Positions 36,532 to 44,339 of a stretch of DNA of 64,000 nucleotides are shown here, in pieces. How positions within the stretch are numbered: position 1 is the stretch's first letter; the number at the start of each line of letters is the position of its first letter. A model generated the notes under the pieces. That model saw nothing but the letters and a program-made list of their open reading frames with translations. It had not been told where the DNA came from and did no database searches. The translations under genes were made by a program, and so were the position numbers. Source of the stretch: Calothrix sp. NIES-3974 (lineage in GTDB: Bacteria; Cyanobacteriota; Cyanobacteriia; Cyanobacteriales; Nostocaceae). The stretch covers positions 4,774,001 through 4,838,000 of the forward strand of contig NZ_AP018254.1 in NCBI RefSeq assembly GCF_002368395.1, written 5' to 3'.

Positions 36532-36864
36532 AGGCTAACCAACTAAATATTTCAAGGGCGAACAAGTTGACATTTGTTTTAGCACAGGTTATTTTTATTT
36601 CCCAAATAAAAAATGACTTTTTCCGCAGCTTCCGAAACTCAACTCTACCGGATAGGTCTAACTTCTTGGAAATCAACACCACAAAAAATATCGCAATTCT
36701 ATTTCCGTAGTGCAAAATATTGGTTTTGACTGTTGACTGACCTGTCAACGCTTAACAGTCAACAACCCTAAATGTAAGATTTTCAAAATCATTGAAGGAT
36801 TGCGATCGCAAAACTAGAATTCCCATTCACAGTTATTTATCCTGTATTTTTTTTTCTAAATCAT
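36532..36864. other. Shared spacer of a divergent gene pair
   Basis: Separates the 608-residue protein (-) from the zinc-ribbon protein (+). Contains TTGACTG/TGTCAAC repeats (about 36725-36765) and one GCGATCGC. Promoters for both genes should lie here, but no clear -10/-35 pair could be singled out. Confidence 0.45.
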
Positions 36865-38106
36865 ATGTTCAATCGCATCCGCCGTTTATTTAACCAGTTT
36901 TTCCGTAATTCCCGCACAATCAACAACGAACCTATCAATAAAGTTAGTTTGATTGTAATTATTTTGATTGATATTTTTATCTTGATTAATGTATTTACAG
37001 GTCTCGATAGTATCAGTCAATGGTACTTAAGTCCTGAACAGGTTTATCCCTGTTATCAAGAATGGCAAAGTTACCGAACTCAAACTAATCCAGGAAAGGA
37101 TTTTGATATCGTCAGAACGGCATTTCTAGATATTAATATTGAACCGAAATCATCTTTACTCAAAACTTACCAAGCTGTAGAAACTGGACATCTAGGTCAG
37201 GTTTCTACAATTTGCCTAGATTATGCCCAGTTGAAGGATGGAATTAACAATTCAGAAAATCAAAAAATTGTTAAAAGTATCGAACAAAAACAACGACAAA
37301 TAAACACCCTAGAAGATAAAAACCGAACTATCCGTTCCCAGTATGATTCGAGTTTATTGGAAAAAATTGCCGGACAACCTCGCGAACAGTCAATAAATGT
37401 TGTTGGTGCAGAAAAAGCAAAAATAGAGTTAGATAAAAACAACCGCAGTATTGGTATACTCAAGCAGGAAATTACCAGTTTAAAAAACCAATTAATTGCC
37501 AAGCCAGAAACTAGTAATTTTTTGGATATCCTCCAAAATCAGGATAAATTTACAACCGTAGAAACTGGATATAAACGCTCATCCTTCTGGTATCCCACCA
37601 TTCAACTGGGTTTCCAATCTCTCTTCCTCCTACCCCTAATTACCATTGCTTTAGTCGTTTACCGATTTAGTCAAACCAGAGAATATGGACTGATTTCCCT
37701 AATTACCTGGCATTTATTGGTTATATTTTGTATTCCCCTCATCATCAAACTGTTTGAATTTCTGCAAATTGGTGCTATCTTTAAATTCATTTTTGATATT
37801 ATTAGCGCCATCTTCGGGGGATTACTATTTCTCGTCAGCTACGTCTATATTCTTCTCATTCCCCTCATTGGTTTTGCTGTTATTAAATTCCTACAAAAAA
37901 TCGTTTTTAATCCCCGACTTCAAGCTGCAAATCGCATCCAAAAATCACGCTGTATTCGCTGTGCAAAAAAACTTCACTACAATGAAGCCTATTGTCCCCA
38001 CTGCGGTTATTATCAATATGTAGAGTGTCCTAACTGCCACAGCTTAACATATAAATATTTACCTTATTGCCGAGAATGTGGGGCAACTCAAAATCATCGC
38101 GAGTAA
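36865..38106 (+). CDS. Membrane protein with coiled coil and C-terminal double zinc ribbon
   Basis: The 413-residue protein has a first membrane helix at about 28-46 (VSLIVIILIDIFILINVF) and an extracytoplasmic or cytoplasmic stalk with a coiled coil (about 135-215; KQRQINTLEDKNRTIR, GILKQEITSLKNQL). It then has two or three more helices (about 248-350), and a C-terminal cytoplasmic pair of zinc ribbons: CIRCAKKLHYNEAYCPHCGY and CPNCHSLTYKYLPYCRECGA. All eight cysteines are present. I do not recognise the full-length family. It is transcribed away from the 608-residue membrane protein. Confidence 0.75.
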   Translation: MFNRIRRLFNQFFRNSRTINNEPINKVSLIVIILIDIFILINVFTGLDSISQWYLSPEQVYPCYQEWQSYRTQTNPGKDFDIVRTAFLDINIEPKSSLLKTYQAVETGHLGQVSTICLDYAQLKDGINNSENQKIVKSIEQKQRQINTLEDKNRTIRSQYDSSLLEKIAGQPREQSINVVGAEKAKIELDKNNRSIGILKQEITSLKNQLIAKPETSNFLDILQNQDKFTTVETGYKRSSFWYPTIQLGFQSLFLLPLITIALVVYRFSQTREYGLISLITWHLLVIFCIPLIIKLFEFLQIGAIFKFIFDIISAIFGGLLFLVSYVYILLIPLIGFAVIKFLQKIVFNPRLQAANRIQKSRCIRCAKKLHYNEAYCPHCGYYQYVECPNCHSLTYKYLPYCRECGATQNHRE

Positions 38107-38370
38107 GTTATAATTGGGGTATGCGGCAAGAGTCTTTTGGTAAGGCTAGGGAGTGGAGAATAGTTTTAACTCAACCCATTCCACCTTTGCTAGGTTGCAA
38201 AAATGACAAATACCAGGTTTTTAAGTCTTATATATCTATTTGTAAATCACTTTTTGCGACTAAAATACCCTTTCATAATTGCAATAAGTTTAGTTAAGAA
38301 CAAGCTCAATAACTGATTGATTCCTGGTTTACTGATCTGGTTCTCAATAGACTAGTAGTCTCATGAATTC

Positions 38371-38475
38371 TAAGAGGTTTGTAGTAGTGGTTTTAGCCTG
38401 GAAAAAGCTGGACAATAAAGCTCTATACCTGTAACTAACTACTTTTTCTTACTCGTCAAAATTAATATGGTGAAG
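38371..38475 (+). repeat. Dispersed repeat R1, copy B (short form)
   Basis: GTAGTAGTGGTTTTAGCCTG, GAAAAAGCTGGACAATAAAG, CTCTATACCTG and CGTCAAAATTAATATGG align with 5910-6035 and 58441-58568, but the GTTGTCGTAGACTAG middle part present in those is missing here. Confidence 0.65.
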
Positions 38476-38610
38476 TACTAGAAGGTTTTTAAAAACTTTT
38501 ATTGACCACAAATATTGATGGAAAAGGGTTGCAGGCTTTATAACCCATCGATCCTAGCTAGCTCTTTCCGTAGGAGTACTCACCTTAAAAGTTTGTTTCA
38601 AAAATTGAAA

Positions 38611-38630
38611 AGACGCGATATGTCGCGTCT
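38611..38630. terminator. Palindrome AGACGCGATATGTCGCGTCT with T-run
   Basis: A 20-base near-perfect palindrome preceded by AAAATTGAAA and followed by TTTGATTATTTTTTA on the + strand, giving the form of a bidirectional intrinsic terminator between convergent genes. Confidence 0.6.
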
Positions 38631-38661
38631 TTTGATTATTTTTTACTTTGTAAGTTTTCCC

Positions 38662-39465
38662 TTATTGGTATTCAACAAACATGGTAGAACCTTGTATATA
38701 AACTTTAGTGATTTTGCCGATATTTAGAGCTTTCATTACAGGAGAAAAAGCTGCTGCTAATTGATTACGAGTTATGGGATTATCTAATTGAGCACGGACA
38801 GCATTTTCTATCCCCACGGCGATTTGTCTTTTATAACTATTACCGCAGAAATTAATCGTTTTAAATTTACAAATTCCTCCTGCTTGAATATTTGCATCAA
38901 AATTTACTTCCACTTGATTGTAGATTAAACGTCCTTGACTGTCATTTCCAGGGGTTAAATAGACATCTAAACGCATGTTACCCATTTCTACATCCGGCGC
39001 ACCACTGTCGCCAAAATCGACGAATTTTGCTGTATGATAACCTTTTAATTCGGTTCCATTACCTTCAAATAGGAGGGTGACTTTAAAGCGGTTTCCGTCT
39101 TGTTTGATATCAAAGCTGGAGAGATTCACGTCATTGACGTAGTATCTTAACCATCCATAGGAACCTGCATCTACTTTTGTTTCGGGAATCGTAAATATTT
39201 GTTTGTTCCCACCCAAAGATTTACCAAATTGGATGTAGGAAGAGTTACTTTTGTGATAACTACTACCACTTTTACTGCCAAGATTATGTAAATGTAATTG
39301 TGTGCCTTTCAAAGAGTCTTTAATTAAATTCGCAACAATTGTCGTATTCATTTTTCTGACTTGAGTTTGAGCCAGCACTGGTGCAGTCATACTTATCACA
39401 CTAGAAACCGCGATCGCGCTACCAATTACAAACAATTTCAGTGATTTATATAACATGGTATTCAT
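38662..39465 (-). CDS. Exported hypothetical protein
   Basis: The 267-residue protein starts with a clear signal peptide (LKLFVIGSAIAVSSVISMTA, cleavage after about VLAQ at residue 33). The mature part is rich in Gly, Ser and Asn, with FDIKQDGNRFKVTLLFEGNG and MRLDVYLTPGNDSQGRLIYN suggesting a beta sandwich, a single Cys pair (GGICKFKTINFCGN) that could form a disulfide, and a helical amphipathic stretch VGIENAVRAQLDNPITRNQL. The family is not recognised. It is probably periplasmic. Confidence 0.7.
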   Translation of the reverse strand: MNTMLYKSLKLFVIGSAIAVSSVISMTAPVLAQTQVRKMNTTIVANLIKDSLKGTQLHLHNLGSKSGSSYHKSNSSYIQFGKSLGGNKQIFTIPETKVDAGSYGWLRYYVNDVNLSSFDIKQDGNRFKVTLLFEGNGTELKGYHTAKFVDFGDSGAPDVEMGNMRLDVYLTPGNDSQGRLIYNQVEVNFDANIQAGGICKFKTINFCGNSYKRQIAVGIENAVRAQLDNPITRNQLAAAFSPVMKALNIGKITKVYIQGSTMFVEYQ

Positions 39466-39561
39466 ACTAGTAGTAATGTGTTGATTAACATACTTACTAC
39501 TAGATGGGACTTGCGGTTTTTATGCAGGTGTTCCCACAGAAAACTTCTACCCCAATTACTG

Positions 39562-40041
39562 TTACTTATCAGCAGAAGCCAAAGCTTCGTCGAGGGTTTT
39601 ACGAGCATTTTCTGCTTGAGCGCGTGCTTCCCGATACCGGAGGTTGGCTTGAGCGTAGTTTTTCAAAACTTTAAAGCCTTCCTTGAGACGGGAAACGTCT
39701 TCTTCGCTAACGGGTTCATCGGAAAACAGGACATCGATGGCTTTGCGAATTTCTAATGCTTCGCTACGGGATTCCTGAACTTTGAGTTTCAGGGTGGCTA
39801 AATGGTTTAAAACTTGAACCGCTTGGGTAATTGCATCTTCGTCGGTTGCGGTTTGTAATTTTGGTTCCTTAACTTCGATTAATTGCTGAGGGCTAAACCC
39901 TTCTTCTAATTCGGTCGGTAATTCTCCCGAATCCATTAATTCCACCAGCTGATCCATTGCTTTTTCACGAGCTTTGGCGGAATCTTTTCCAGGAACATTG
40001 ATGATGACTTCTGGGCTTTGAGCGAGTGTATACTGAACCAT
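39562..40041 (-). CDS. Conserved cyanobacterial helical protein, unknown function
   Basis: The 159-residue protein is acidic and mostly helical, with a likely coiled coil at about 75-155 (LKLKVQESRSEALEIRKAID, YREARAQAENARKTLDEALA). The N-terminal PEVIINVPGKDSAKAREKAM is a short beta strand plus helix. No catalytic motif, membrane segment or signal peptide is visible. I do not recognise a named family. It stands alone on the minus strand between the exported protein and DUF4870 genes. Confidence 0.7.
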   Translation of the reverse strand: MVQYTLAQSPEVIINVPGKDSAKAREKAMDQLVELMDSGELPTELEEGFSPQQLIEVKEPKLQTATDEDAITQAVQVLNHLATLKLKVQESRSEALEIRKAIDVLFSDEPVSEEDVSRLKEGFKVLKNYAQANLRYREARAQAENARKTLDEALASADK

Positions 40042-40180
40042 ATTAAGGCTACATCTGTGCGGCGTGTATTTAGTATATTACAGCAGAATGCTGCCAACTC
40101 AGATTGCTCAAAAAAAGGATTTACAGAGGCTGTGGGTGTTAGTACACTAGCGACACAGCCTGGTTGATATGGGACAAGTA

Positions 40181-40555
40181 TTAAAATATCCTAAAGATAA
40201 ATGGATAACGGAAAGGTTCATCCGGCATACTCAAGCAATGAGCGATCGCCCAAAAAGTTAAACCCCAGTGCAGTAGGTATCCAAAGGCAAGTACGGGGAA
40301 AAAGATAATACCGCCAATCCCGAACGTAACCCAGGAAATAAAAGCAATGGGTGCGCCAATCACTGTTCCCCAAAACCAGACGTTGAGGTGGAAGTTAATC
40401 GATTCATTGGCATTTGTTTTCACAACCGGGTCATCGGAAATTAATTTTACAACTATGGGTACTCCAATGGAAAATAGTAGAGTGCTAAAAAATATGGCTG
40501 CATGGGACAGACAGGATAAAAATTTACGCTTATCAGTGTTGTATGAAGCTTGCAT
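40181..40555 (-). CDS. DUF4870 membrane protein
   Basis: The 124-residue protein has the DUF4870 layout: CLSHAAIFFSTLLFSIGVPI as a first helix, VVKTNANESINFHLNVW as the conserved amphipathic loop (NA-E-INF), and two or three further helices (IGAPIAFISWVTFGIGGIIF). It is an inner-membrane protein of unknown function. Confidence 0.85.
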   Translation of the reverse strand: MQASYNTDKRKFLSCLSHAAIFFSTLLFSIGVPIVVKLISDDPVVKTNANESINFHLNVWFWGTVIGAPIAFISWVTFGIGGIIFFPVLAFGYLLHWGLTFWAIAHCLSMPDEPFRYPFIFRIF

Positions 40556-40753
40556 CCCGGTGAATCCTCCAGTTGTTGATTAATTTCAATTAATCCAATT
40601 GTAATTTACCGTTTTGGGTGAGAAAACAGAATACACGATACCAAATGCAGGATTAACCGAACAATCTACCAGAGACTATTACTACTCCCGTATAGACCCG
40701 ATATATATCTCTCGTCTCTCCCTTCCTATTCCCTTTTCTTGATGTTTTTATTT

Positions 40754-41374
40754 TCAAACGCTTTCATACAAACTTTTGAGCATCAAATACAAGGAAGTTG
40801 CACCGGGGTCTTGATGACCGATACTGCGATCGCCTAAATAACTCGCGCGTCCTTTCTTTGCTTGCATGGCTTTGGTACTAATCATTCCCTGTTCACAAGC
40901 TGCTACGGTTAACTGCATGGCTTCCTGCATCAGTTTACCATCTTGAACTGCTTGGGCAAATGCCAAAACTGCGGGGTACAATGCATCAACCATTGTTTTA
41001 TCTCCTAATTGGGTTTTCCCCCGTTCCACAATTCCCTGTAAACCTGCTTGCAGTAGGGTCAGCATATCGTGTTCATCTAATTCATGTTTTCCGGCGATCG
41101 CTGCACTCGCTCGTAAAAAAAATGTCCCATACAATGGTCCACTTGCACCACCAATACTCGATATCAGGGTCATACTAGCACTTTTGAGGGTAGTACCGAT
41201 ATCTTTGTCTTCTAAAGCAGGTAATTGGGCTTGTAATTTTTTTAACCCCCGCTCCATATTAATCCCGTGGTCAGCATCGCCAATCGCTGCGTCCAGTTGG
41301 GTTAAATATTCTTTATTTTTATCTATTGTGGTGGCAAATCGTTGCAACCAGCGCAAAATTTGTTCCTGATTCAT
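40754..41374 (-). CDS. dhaL: DhaL subunit of dihydroxyacetone kinase
   Basis: The 206-residue DhaL from MNQEQILRWLQRF has the Mg/nucleotide-binding DAAIGDADHGINMERGL, SIGGASGPLYGTFFLRAS, GDKTMVDALYPAV and GRASYLGDRSIGHQDPGATS, all expected for DhaL. The upstream in-frame extension to 41506 runs through repeat-like sequence and is not part of the protein. DhaL transfers phosphate to dihydroxyacetone bound on DhaK. No dhaM or PTS gene is here, so it may use ATP directly; this is inference. It follows dhaK on the same strand. Confidence 0.93.
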   Translation of the reverse strand: MNQEQILRWLQRFATTIDKNKEYLTQLDAAIGDADHGINMERGLKKLQAQLPALEDKDIGTTLKSASMTLISSIGGASGPLYGTFFLRASAAIAGKHELDEHDMLTLLQAGLQGIVERGKTQLGDKTMVDALYPAVLAFAQAVQDGKLMQEAMQLTVAACEQGMISTKAMQAKKGRASYLGDRSIGHQDPGATSLYLMLKSLYESV

Positions 41375-41432
41375 AAAATTATTTAGATATTTGAGATGAA
41401 TGGGATTTTGAATAAAAGGGAATGGGGAATAG

Positions 41433-41458
41433 GAAGAGACGCGATATATCACCTCTGT
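41433..41458. repeat. Degenerate GAGACG-type palindrome between dhaK and dhaL
   Basis: AGAGACGCGATATATCACCT then CTGTAC: the left arm is intact and the right arm has changes. Confidence 0.5.
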
Positions 41459-41561
41459 ACGGGAGTTGGGGATCAGGTGCGGAGGAGAAAAGGGGCATAT
41501 CATCATGATATAGAGATATACTAAATATCCATATCTCCCCCTGCATCTCCTGGTTTTAAAT

Positions 41562-42635
41562 TCAAACTCCCCAGCGCCAAGTTGGTGTATGGACGGGTGC
41601 GTCCCATAAATCCATCATCTCATCATCCACCTGAAGAAGTGTTACTGAGCATCCTTCCATCTCCAAGGAGGTAATATAGGAGCCGATTAAATTGCGCACA
41701 ATTTTTAAACCGTGCTGGGAACAAATTTGGGCAACGCGACGATAAATAATATAAAGTTCGGAAATTGGGGTTCCCCCCATGCCATTCACAAATACTAAAA
41801 TGTTACTACCTGGTTGAAAGGGAAAATCCGTGGCTTCGATGTCAATCCAACCTTCCTGTACCTCATCCCATTCCCTCATTATCCGTGTATAGCCAGAATC
41901 TTCTAAAATCGATAAAGTTAACATCTCGGCGATTTCATTGGCGCTTTTCAAAGGTAATCTTTGCCGCCCTGGCTCTCCGTGAATACCGATACCTACTTCC
42001 ATTTCGCGATCGCCTAATGTAAATGTGGGGGTTGCTCGCACTGGAACAATACAGGATGTCAGCGCTAACCCCATACTACGCCCATTCAAGTTGACACGGC
42101 GACACAATTCTACTAATTTGTCTAATGGGTATCCCCGCTCTGCTGCCGCTCCACAAATCTTCTCCGCTAGTACTGTCGTACCTACACCCCTTCTTCCCTG
42201 GGTGTACAAACTGTCCTTGACAGCGACATCATCATCAATCACGATATTGCGAACGCGTATTCCTTCACACCGCGCCATTTCCAGCGCCATTTCAAAGTTC
42301 ATCACATCGCCACTATAATTTTTGACGATATAAAGAACACCCGCACCCCCATCAACTTTTTGAGTAGCGGCCAACATTTGGTCAGGTGTTGGTGAGGTGA
42401 ACACCTCCCCTGGACAAGCTGCATCCAGCATTCCCATTCCCACAAAGCCGGTGTGCATTGGTTCGTGTCCACTACCACCCCCAGAAATAATTGCTACTTT
42501 GTTGACTAAGGGTACATCTTGACGACAGACAAAAGTCGGCTCAAAATGAACTTGAATCAGATGGGAATGGGCAGCTGCCATACCCTCTAAACTTTCACGA
42601 ACAAAGTCTTCGGGTTGATTGATCAGCTTTTTCAT
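41562..42635 (-). CDS. dhaK: DhaK subunit of dihydroxyacetone kinase
   Basis: The 357-residue protein from [20 protein letters not shown] has [47 protein letters not shown]-like [20 protein letters not shown], and [15 protein letters not shown], whose His is the one that binds the dihydroxyacetone covalently in characterised Dha[14 protein letters not shown] is also typical. An extra 17 codons upstream to 42686 are possible but do not match homologues. It is followed by dhaL and preceded by the HMA2 gene at 77 bases. Confidence 0.94.
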   Translation of the reverse strand: MKKLINQPEDFVRESLEGMAAAHSHLIQVHFEPTFVCRQDVPLVNKVAIISGGGSGHEPMHTGFVGMGMLDAACPGEVFTSPTPDQMLAATQKVDGGAGVLYIVKNYSGDVMNFEMALEMARCEGIRVRNIVIDDDVAVKDSLYTQGRRGVGTTVLAEKICGAAAERGYPLDKLVELCRRVNLNGRSMGLALTSCIVPVRATPTFTLGDREMEVGIGIHGEPGRQRLPLKSANEIAEMLTLSILEDSGYTRIMREWDEVQEGWIDIEATDFPFQPGSNILVFVNGMGGTPISELYIIYRRVAQICSQHGLKIVRNLIGSYITSLEMEGCSVTLLQVDDEMMDLWDAPVHTPTWRWGV

Positions 42636-42712
42636 CGTCTCTTCACCACTGGTAAGGAAGCCGCTAGGATAATCAGTTGACTTCACTGTGTGCGGTAGTC
42701 AACTTTAAAATA

Positions 42713-43321
42713 TTATCCTTCCTCTGGGAGCGATGCGGTATGCAACTTTAAGAAACTATCAAATGCGTACCAAGCTAGTACATACCAGGGAATAATTTCT
42801 AGTTGTAGACCCTTAATTAGTAACTGACGCACCGATAAACAGGCTAAACCCAAGGGAAAGAGAACCCGCAAATCGAATTCCCCATTGGTGGAACGTTTAA
42901 TTCGTCGATTTAGATCAATAATCGTACTGGTGACAGTTTCGGCGGCAATGGTGCGACCTGTGCCAATATTAAATATATCTCCCAGGATAATCCCAAAATC
43001 CTCCAAAATCCCCATTACTTCTGTTAATTGAGAACTAGGGAAACGATGGTAAATGGTGATACTACCTTGATTTGTATTTGTGCGGACATCTGCAATCTCA
43101 GGATGGTTTAAAAGGGTTTGTTGTAAATCCTGAAGATACATGCGATCGCTGTGACTTACTCGTAATCGTAAGCGACCGGGGGTATGACTAATTACCTGGG
43201 TGGGAATATTCGTCACTATTTTGGTTTGGCTATGGGGAGATGAATTAGTTCTGCTGTTTGGTTTTTTCATCTTTGTTGGTATTTTCACAGCTCCAACAAA
43301 TCCATTATTTGCCATTTTCAA
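42713..43321 (-). CDS. HMA2-domain protein with C-terminal hydrophobic segment
   Basis: The 202-residue protein has a basic N-tail, then an HMA2-like module (about 38-115): VISHTPGRLRLRVSHSDR, then LLNHPEIADVRTNTNQGSIT and a two-strand pattern. The GRLRLR motif (49-54) matches those in the P-type ATPase and the 451-residue protein of this cluster. A hydrophobic C-terminal part (about 150-195; LFPLGLACLSVRQLLIKGLQ) could enter the membrane. CxxC metal cysteines of classic HMA domains are absent. It lies downstream of the DUF5132 gene and just upstream of dhaK. Confidence 0.8.
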   Translation of the reverse strand: MKMANNGFVGAVKIPTKMKKPNSRTNSSPHSQTKIVTNIPTQVISHTPGRLRLRVSHSDRMYLQDLQQTLLNHPEIADVRTNTNQGSITIYHRFPSSQLTEVMGILEDFGIILGDIFNIGTGRTIAAETVTSTIIDLNRRIKRSTNGEFDLRVLFPLGLACLSVRQLLIKGLQLEIIPWYVLAWYAFDSFLKLHTASLPEEG

Positions 43322-43377
43322 TGCTCCTTGGGGTTTGCCTGACTGAATTTTGGATTTGAGACAGGGAGTAGGGAACA

Positions 43378-43418
43378 GGGATAGTCCGTAGAAGGAAAAT
43401 CAACCCGTTACTCAACAC
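43378..43418 (-). repeat. Partial R2 repeat, reverse orientation
   Basis: On the minus strand: TTGAGTAACGGGTTGATTTT, CCTTCTACGGACTATCCCTG. It matches the central part of R2. Confidence 0.5.
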
Positions 43419-43520
43419 CTATGGATTACTTCTGAGAAATACAGAAACTTATGGTTTTTGGGAGTAGCCGACATGTAATGCTGACACCCCAGAACCTGTG
43501 AAAGTGATTTTTTCTATCTG

Positions 43521-43580
43521 TACAGACGAGCCGACAGGTCGTCTGTACTCCCCCGGAGACGACCCACCAAGTTGTCTCTA
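43521..43580. repeat. Two imperfect GACGA-CC palindromes
   Basis: ACAGACGAGCCGACAGGTCG then TCTGT, followed by GGAGACGACCCACCAAGTTG then TCTCTAC. Both lie after the DUF5132 gene (minus strand). Confidence 0.6.
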
Positions 43581-43630
43581 CTCCCCAACCTCTGCATCCA
43601 GAAGTCGGGGAATAGTTAAAACCAAGCAGC

Positions 43631-43939
43631 TTATCCTTGACCGTTATCAGCGATCGCCTCAGCATGGGATGTTGCTTCAAAAGCTGGTAATTGCTTTGCT
43701 TCTGCTAATTCTGCCCGTGCTTCGGCTACTATATCTTCCCAGGTTTCACCCATTTCGGCAAAGGCTCCTTTGCTTTTTTCTAACAGGACTATTCCTCCTT
43801 TGACGACGGATTTGGCAATGGGTTTACCTACTTTAGCTACTACTGGAATTAAAACTGGAGCGAGTAAAACTGCACCAATTCCAGCAATAATTCCAGGTGC
43901 TCCTGCGTCTTCAACAAAGTCAGTAATTTTTGGTGCCAT
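43631..43939 (-). CDS. DUF5132 small membrane protein
   Basis: The 102-residue protein shows the DUF5132 pattern: a short N-tail, a Gly/Ala/Val-rich hydrophobic stretch (GIIAGIGAVLLAPVLIPVVA), then KVGKPIAKSVVKGGIVLLEK and an acidic amphipathic helix (ETWEDIVAEARAELAE). It is predicted to insert into or lie on the membrane. Genes of this family are often found beside HMA2 proteins and P-type ATPases, as here (ATPase gene upstream, HMA2 gene downstream, same strand). The function is unknown. Confidence 0.82.
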   Translation of the reverse strand: MAPKITDFVEDAGAPGIIAGIGAVLLAPVLIPVVAKVGKPIAKSVVKGGIVLLEKSKGAFAEMGETWEDIVAEARAELAEAKQLPAFEATSHAEAIADNGQG

Positions 43940-44339
43940 TTTGATTCTCCTCCAATATATTTAATCGGTTGGCAAAAGTGAATTGCGTCTGTTGATATCT
44001 CAATCTTAGTTTTGCTGAGTTTGCTCAAAAATCAACCTAAAATTGTTTTTTTTGAGCTTCTAGTCGATTACTTCTAGCAAATTTCACAAGATTGAGCATA
44101 CCGATAAAGTTGTCCATCGTACTGTTTTATTTCCATGAAATTCATCGTGCTTTAGACACAGTTAAGAAGCATCCCATTTTGGATTAATCTCAAGAGCTTT
44201 ATTTAGCTTTTCAGATGAACATCTCTTCCAAATTGGTTCACATTCGACCCGTCAGGATTAGAGACGACCCGACGGGATTGGAGATGACCCGACGGGTCGT
44301 CTCTACTTCTGTTGTAACTTACTTATCTGTCTTCGCTCG
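43940..44339. other. Spacer between ATPase and DUF5132 genes
   Basis: A 400-base AT-rich spacer with compound GACGACCC palindromes (44245-44306) right after the ATPase gene. A GGAG-type site precedes the DUF5132 start. No other gene is seen. Confidence 0.5.
44245..44306. repeat. Compound GACGACCC palindrome array
   Basis: GACCCGTC, GAGACGACCCGACGGGAT and GAGATGACCCGACGGGTCGT plus CTCTAC follow each other; the last copy is a nearly full palindrome. It lies just after the ATPase stop codon on the minus strand. Confidence 0.7.

Larger units (their letters stand above)
38107..38661. other. Convergent spacer with R1 repeat and palindrome
   Basis: Between the zinc-ribbon gene (+) and an exported protein gene (-). 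Holds R1 copy B (38371-38475) and a palindrome with a T-rich tail (38611-38630), probably serving as terminator in one or both directions. No gene is seen. Confidence 0.5.
43322..43630. other. Spacer between DUF5132 and HMA2 genes
   Basis: Contains a partial R2 repeat and two imperfect GACGACCC palindromes (about 43521-43548 and 43555-43580). No gene is seen. Confidence 0.5.
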
